From Bradyrhizobium algeriense (lineage in GTDB: Bacteria; Pseudomonadota; Alphaproteobacteria; Rhizobiales; Xanthobacteraceae): a stretch of DNA of 64,000 nt. The translations under genes and the position numbers were made by a program. The stretch covers positions 1 to 64,000 of the forward strand of contig NZ_PYCN01000010.1 of assembly GCF_003062295.1 (NCBI RefSeq). The letters are read 5' to 3'. The notes beneath the pieces were generated by a model, which ran no database searches, was not told the origin of the DNA, and saw nothing but the letters and a program-made list of their open reading frames with translations. Positions 60,134 through 64,000 of this stretch are shown here, piece by piece; the stretch's first letter is position 1; each line of letters begins with the position of its first letter.

Positions 60134-60487
60134 CTACTCCTTCACCTGCTTTGCTTTCGCCTCGTCCTCTGCACGCAGCAGGGCTTCCAGCGAGTCCAGT
60201 TTTGCGCTCCAGAAACGTTCGTAGCGCTTCAGCCACGCATCGGCTTCCGCGAGCCGTGCCGCCTCGAGTCGGCACAGATGGGAGCGGCCACGGATCGTGC
60301 GCTTCACCAGCCCGGCATTCTCCAGCACCCGCACATGTTTCGACGCGCCGGCGAAGCTCATGTGGAATGGCGTCGCCAGTTCCCCGATCGTGAGCTCCTG
60401 CTCGGCCAGGTGACCAAGCATCGCGCGGCGCGTCGGGTCCGCGAGGGCATGGAAGACAGCATCGAGATGGGCGGATCGTTCAACCAT
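60134..60487 (-). CDS. ArsR family metalloregulator-like repressor
   Basis: A 117-residue winged-helix repressor. HALADPTRRAMLGHLAEQELTIGELATPFHMSFAGASKHVRVLENAGLVKRTIRGR spans helices and wing (about 9-65). There is no Cys pair for arsenite sensing, so it probably senses an organic ligand or the redox state with its SRPBCC partner. The ATG at 60487 lies in a symmetric AACC-N4-GGTT site, suggesting autorepression. It heads the ArsR-SRPBCC-DUF899-small membrane protein operon. Confidence 0.93.
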   Translation of the reverse strand: MVERSAHLDAVFHALADPTRRAMLGHLAEQELTIGELATPFHMSFAGASKHVRVLENAGLVKRTIRGRSHLCRLEAARLAEADAWLKRYERFWSAKLDSLEALLRAEDEAKAKQVKE

Positions 60488-60493
60488 TTGGTT
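60482..60493 (-). promoter_or_regulatory. AACC-N4-GGTT operator-like site at the ArsR start
   Basis: AACCATTTGGTT overlaps the start codon region of the ArsR gene. It shares the half-sites AACC and GGTT with the perfect palindrome at 60521. Confidence 0.5.
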
Positions 60494-60520
60494 TAGTATA
60501 GGCACGCAGCACCGATAGTC

Positions 60521-60532
60521 AACCGATCGGTT
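60521..60532 (-). promoter_or_regulatory. perfect palindrome AACCGATCGGTT before ArsR
   Basis: A perfect 12-base palindrome 33 bases before the ArsR start, 39 bases centre to centre from the site at 60482. Typical position for an autorepression operator. Confidence 0.6.
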
Positions 60533-60572
60533 TAACGTTTCCGTGATGGACCCGGCGGTTCCGAGACTGCGC

Positions 60573-61658
60573 CTAGCTGTCCGGCGCCGTGTAGACGGCG
60601 CAGGGATATGCGATGCCGCGCAGCGCATGCGTTCCCAGCGGCATCAGCGTTGCGCTTGTCTCAGTAGCGACCGCGCCCGAGATCAGGACGGTTCGGCCAA
60701 GCGGACGGCAGAGCCCTTCCAACCGGCTAACCAGGTTCACCGCAGGACCAATCGCAGTGAAATCCAGCCGGTCGGCCGCGCCGACATTGCCCCACAGAAT
60801 TTCGCCAAGGTGCAGCGCCACGCCGAACGACAGCGGTGGCAGCCCCTGCTCTCGCCGGCTCGTATCGAGATGCGCCATGCCGGCTTTCGCGGAAGCAACC
60901 GCGCGCAGCGCAGCGTCGCAGGCGTCGCGCGGCTTGTCGCCGACCGGGAAGATCGCGAGCACGCCGTCGCCGATGAATTTCAACACCTCGCCGCCAAAGG
61001 CATGGACCGCGCCGCCGATGCAGTCGAACCAGCCGCCAAGGGCGGCGATGACGGCAGCGGGAGGCTCGGATTCAGACAGCGCCGTGAAGCCGCGCAGATC
61101 GCCATAGAGCAGCACCGCCCGAATGGTCTCGCCGACTTCGCGCCGCAGCGGCCCCGCCAACACGCGCGCGGCGCTGCGCCGGCCAAGATAAGCCTCGAGC
61201 GCGGCCGACAGCGTCGCGCGCGCCGAGAGCGCGGCGAGCGGTGCTGCGGCAAAGCGGGCGGCCTCGCGCAATCGGTCGGCTTCCGTTTCCGTGAACCGGC
61301 GCGGCCCAACCCAGCCGAGCACCGGCCGGCCCTCTCCCGCGCCAACGGCGTCTTCATGCACCGCACCACCCGCGAGCCCGGCCAGCCAGCTCCGCCCCGC
61401 ATCGCCGGACGAACTCCCCGCGCCGCCAAATCCCACTGGCGCAAATCCCACCGCCTCGATCACCTCGCCGTTCCCTGCCCGCCACAACCAGGTGCGGCGG
61501 GCGATGATCGGGTGCGGCACGGCGAGCGTCAGCGCCCCGCCGGCGAGCGGCATGTTGTCCGCGATCAGGCGCGTGCCGAGTTCGGCGAGGAACCGCTCAG
61601 CGCTCGGCGAAGCGCTGGCCGCATCGACCAACCATGTCAGCGTCGAACTCAGTTGCAT
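60573..61658 (-). CDS. class III adenylate cyclase
   Basis: A 361-residue protein. The N-terminal 170 residues form a region without clear assignment that resembles a small sensor (LTWLVDAASASPSAERFLAELG, then TLAVPHPIIARRTWLWRAGNG). The cyclase domain spans about 175-345. The metal Asp are in LLYGDLRGFTAL and FIGDGVLAIF, Lys in VLKFIGD, Asp in RLDFTAIG, and Asn/Arg in VNLVSRLE, so all residues for cAMP synthesis are present. No transmembrane helix is visible. It is upstream of the ArsR gene on the same strand. Confidence 0.88.
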   Translation of the reverse strand: MQLSSTLTWLVDAASASPSAERFLAELGTRLIADNMPLAGGALTLAVPHPIIARRTWLWRAGNGEVIEAVGFAPVGFGGAGSSSGDAGRSWLAGLAGGAVHEDAVGAGEGRPVLGWVGPRRFTETEADRLREAARFAAAPLAALSARATLSAALEAYLGRRSAARVLAGPLRREVGETIRAVLLYGDLRGFTALSESEPPAAVIAALGGWFDCIGGAVHAFGGEVLKFIGDGVLAIFPVGDKPRDACDAALRAVASAKAGMAHLDTSRREQGLPPLSFGVALHLGEILWGNVGAADRLDFTAIGPAVNLVSRLEGLCRPLGRTVLISGAVATETSATLMPLGTHALRGIAYPCAVYTAPDS

Positions 61659-61776
61659 GGTCCGACCCTATGGCAGGGATAGTTCATTATCGCCATCGGC
61701 CCTTGGTAAATTCCCGCGCCGGCATATGTTGGCACGGTTGCAGCGCCCCTGATGCCAATAAGTAGCGAGGTTTTTG

Positions 61777-62232
61777 ATGCCTGAATCGTTTGTGGTCCAG
61801 CGCGAGACCCAGATCGCCGCGCCGCGCGCCAGCGTGTTCGCCTTCCTGACGGACCCCGAGAAGATCGTGCAATGGATGGGCAGCGAGGCCGTGACGGAGA
61901 TGCATCCGGGCGGGCTTTACCTCTTGAAGGGCGTTGGCAGTTCGACAGCGCGCGGCACGTTCCGCGAGGTGGTGCCGGTGCATCGCCTCGCCTACAGTTT
62001 TGGCTGGGAAGGCAATGAGGAGGTGCCGCCGGGATCGGGCCTGATCGAGATCGACCTGATCGAGCACGATGGCGGCACATTGCTGCGCATGACCCATAGC
62101 GGGCTTCCCAGCGCCGCGCACCAGGCGAGCCATGCCAAGGGGTGGATCCATTATATCGACAGGCTGACCAAGGTAGCCTCCGGCCAGGATCCCGGTCCGG
62201 ATCTGGGCCCGAACGGCACCCGCAACGCGTGA
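61777..62232 (+). CDS. SRPBCC (AHSA1-like) protein, second copy
   Basis: A 151-residue START-like protein with the AHSA1 pattern IAAPRASVFAFLTDPEKIVQWMG (about 14-36), GTFREVVPVHRLAYSFGW and a C-terminal HAKGWIHYIDRLTKVASGQ. It is divergent from the cyclase and only distantly similar to the SRPBCC protein at 59597. The ATG at 61777 follows an in-frame TTG by one codon. Function unknown. Confidence 0.9.
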   Translation: MPESFVVQRETQIAAPRASVFAFLTDPEKIVQWMGSEAVTEMHPGGLYLLKGVGSSTARGTFREVVPVHRLAYSFGWEGNEEVPPGSGLIEIDLIEHDGGTLLRMTHSGLPSAAHQASHAKGWIHYIDRLTKVASGQDPGPDLGPNGTRNA

Positions 62233-62267
62233 GAGGGATATCGGTCAAGGCGCGCATCGCTGGACGA

Positions 62268-62960
62268 TCAATCCTCTTTCTTCAACACCGTCACGTGGAG
62301 ACGGCGGCGGATTTCCATCCCCTGCCGCCGGTAGAGCGCGATGGCCGAGTGATTGCTGGTGAAGACGTGCAGGAAGGGAGTTTCGCCGCGCGCCACGATC
62401 TGGCGGGAGACGGCGGATAGCAGCATCTGCCCGTAGCCGCGGCCGCGGTGGGATGGATGCACGCAGACGGCGGTCATCTCGGTGTAGTGAGCGGGCTTCA
62501 TCCGCTCGCCGGCCATCGCGACAAGCTGGCCATCGACGCGGATGCCGAGGAACGTGCCGAGTTCATGGGTCCGCGCGCTGAACGGCCCGGGCTTGGTGAG
62601 CGCGGTCAGTTCGATCATTGCTGGAACGTCCTCGATACCGAGGGTGACGATGTCGATGCCGTTGGCCGGCGTATCAACCGGCGTCCCGATCATCTGCTCG
62701 CCGGTGTCCGCCAGCGCGACCTTGAATCCGGCAGGCGGGCTCACGGCATCCGGCGTGAACAGCACGGCGATGTCCTGCGGCGACATCAGCGCACGAAGCG
62801 CTGCAAAGCTTTCGGGCGACCTGTCCGCCGTCGCGGCGAACGGTGTGATCTCTGCCGGATAGCGCCACGCGCGGGCATCGCCTTCGGCCAACGCCTGCTG
62901 CGTGGTCGTCAGTGCGGTCCAGATCGGATAATCGAGGGGATGGCCAGGGCTGTCGGACAT
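62268..62960 (-). CDS. GNAT family N-acetyltransferase
   Basis: A 230-residue protein with a C-terminal GNAT domain. The CoA-binding motif A is VCVHPSHRGRGYGQMLLSAV (about 173-192), followed by PFLHVFTSNHSAIALYRRQGMEI (motif B). The N-terminal half is less typical and shows a FVTPDAV/ALMSPQDIAVLF region. It resembles the FR47-like group. Substrate unknown. The ATG at 62960 is the first giving a normal N-terminus. It follows the SDR gene on the same strand. Confidence 0.9.
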   Translation of the reverse strand: MSDSPGHPLDYPIWTALTTTQQALAEGDARAWRYPAEITPFAATADRSPESFAALRALMSPQDIAVLFTPDAVSPPAGFKVALADTGEQMIGTPVDTPANGIDIVTLGIEDVPAMIELTALTKPGPFSARTHELGTFLGIRVDGQLVAMAGERMKPAHYTEMTAVCVHPSHRGRGYGQMLLSAVSRQIVARGETPFLHVFTSNHSAIALYRRQGMEIRRRLHVTVLKKED

Positions 62961-63000
62961 CAGGCTGCTGCTTTCATTCTCACTCAATTGCACGACAACC

Positions 63001-63978
63001 CTAGCGGTAGTCGCCAAGGTCTGCCGCCTTGCCGCCCTCCCGGACCTCGGCGGTGTAGCGCCAGATGTCGGGCCGCGAGCCATCTATATCGGTAAAACCA
63101 TAGTGGCGGGCGAGCTCGCCGGAGCTGACCGACTTCTGATTCCACTTGCCACGATCAGGATCGGCGGCAAGCGCAGCCACGGCGCGGCCGACATAGCGCG
63201 GCGATTCCGACAGCGCAAAATCGGGCGGCGCCTGGTGCCGGCCGCCGCCCCGCTCCGTCAGCGCTTCGCGCCAGTTCGCTTCGGTGACGCCGAAATTCTC
63301 CAGCATCATTTCCGAGCGCAGCCAGCCCGGGGTGATCGCAACCGCGGTGGCCTCATGCGGCGCGAGCTCATGGCCTTGCGAGAAGGCAAGACGGTTCACG
63401 CTCTGCTTGACGAGGTCATAGAATACCGAGATCCGGTAATGCTGCGCGTTATAGTCGGCGGTGCCGTCGGTGACTTCGACGAGCAGGCCGCCGGGCTGCG
63501 CGACCAATAGCGGCAACAGATAATGCGACGTCACCAGATGCGTCTCGATGCCGAGCCGCAGGATCCGCAAGCCCTTCTGCAGGTCGAGCTTCCAGATCGG
63601 CGTGTTCCATTGCGGCGGGGCACCTTTCAGCACTTCGGCACCCCAGATGTCATTGACGAGCACGTCGATGCGGCCGTGCTCGGCGCGGATGCGTTCGGCC
63701 AGCGCCGCGACCTGCGCCGGTTCGAGATGGTCGACGGCGATCGCGACGCCCTTGCCGCCGAGTGTGGTCACATGCTCGGCTGTCTCCTCGATCGTCTCGG
63801 GCCGGTCATAGTCGGATCGCGTCGGCGCATCGGCGCGCGTGCTGCTGCGGCCGGTGCAGATCACCGTCGCGCCGGCCTCGCCGAGCGCTGTAGCGATGCC
63901 GCGGCCGGCGCCGCGCGTCGCGCCTGCCACGACGGCGATACGTCCGCGAAGCGAGCCCTCGTGTGGCGCAACGCTCAT
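63001..63978 (-). CDS. SDR family oxidoreductase, long variant
   Basis: A 325-residue SDR with cofactor loop GATRGAGRGIATALGEAGA (about 18-36) and an Arg after strand 2 (TGRSS), indicating NADP(H). The structural motif is VNDIWGAE in place of NNAG, and the catalytic YxxxK is FYDLVKQSVN near 196. A long tail follows (HQAPPDFALSESPRYVGRAVAALA ... WRYTAEVREG), as in a subgroup of rhizobial SDRs. GGGGAAGG precedes the ATG. The 22 bases before the window edge hold only its ribosome site. Confidence 0.88.
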   Translation of the reverse strand: MSVAPHEGSLRGRIAVVAGATRGAGRGIATALGEAGATVICTGRSSTRADAPTRSDYDRPETIEETAEHVTTLGGKGVAIAVDHLEPAQVAALAERIRAEHGRIDVLVNDIWGAEVLKGAPPQWNTPIWKLDLQKGLRILRLGIETHLVTSHYLLPLLVAQPGGLLVEVTDGTADYNAQHYRISVFYDLVKQSVNRLAFSQGHELAPHEATAVAITPGWLRSEMMLENFGVTEANWREALTERGGGRHQAPPDFALSESPRYVGRAVAALAADPDRGKWNQKSVSSGELARHYGFTDIDGSRPDIWRYTAEVREGGKAADLGDYR

Positions 63979-64000
63979 CGCACCTTCCCCTTCATGCGTC

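Overview
The window is GC-rich chromosomal DNA of an alphaproteobacterium. The best fit is Bradyrhizobium or a close Nitrobacteraceae relative such as Rhodopseudomonas. This rests on the protein families (DUF2167, Lin0512, PAS_5, DUF5993 beside DsbB, a LIV operon, TTT transporters, many class III cyclases) and on three kinds of dispersed palindromic element familiar from that group. It is an inference, because no rRNA or other marker gene is present. No prophage, CRISPR array, tRNA or rRNA was found. The only mobile-element trace is the 3' end of an IS5-type transposase at the left edge.

Layout. 1-7.7 kb: transposase tail, a small Cys-rich exported protein, exonuclease III, an MFS/spermidine-synthase-like fusion, a cupin, two class III cyclases, a GFA protein and a TauE exporter. 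7.7-13.8 kb: a tandemly duplicated module encoding two 42-44 residue exported aromatic-rich micropeptides, then a MacA/MacB-like export system split over three genes, then an ECF sigma/anti-sigma pair. 13.9-17.7 kb: housekeeping genes radA, cvpA, purF. 17.8-21.3 kb: SDR, NHL beta-propeller and an orphan branched-chain amino-acid-type binding protein. 21.4-28.8 kb: a 1089-residue autotransporter, an MFS transporter, der, a lipoprotein and a YfgM-like TPR protein. 29-36 kb: exported protein, acyl-CoA synthetase, panB, NnrU, a truncated TetR gene and prfC.

36-43 kb: a guanidine-II (mini-ykkC) riboswitch ahead of a SugE/Gdx exporter, a DUF47-Pit phosphate operon with a PHO box, and a complete LIV operon (livG-livF-livK-livH-livM). 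43-53 kb: PAS protein, ArsC-like protein, DUF5993-DsbB pair, GST, a DECR-like SDR, HAD hydrolase, RNA 2',3'-cyclic phosphodiesterase, an IlvD/Edd dehydratase, Lin0512 and DUF2167 proteins, a flavodoxin-fold oxidoreductase and an IclR regulator. 53.4-58.5 kb: a sugar-acid locus of 5-dehydro-4-deoxyglucarate dehydratase, a LysR regulator and a tctCBA-type transporter, with GATCCAA/TTGGATC motifs in both promoter regions. 58.4-64 kb: an ArsR-SRPBCC-DUF899-small membrane protein operon, a cyclase, a second SRPBCC protein, a GNAT protein and an SDR.

The most interesting items are the micropeptide/exporter module, the guanidine-II riboswitch with a readable expression platform, the five-helix DsbB variant with a relocated cysteine pair, the PHO box before DUF47-pit, and the LysR operator set. 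All functional calls come from reading the sequence and motifs; no database search was run.
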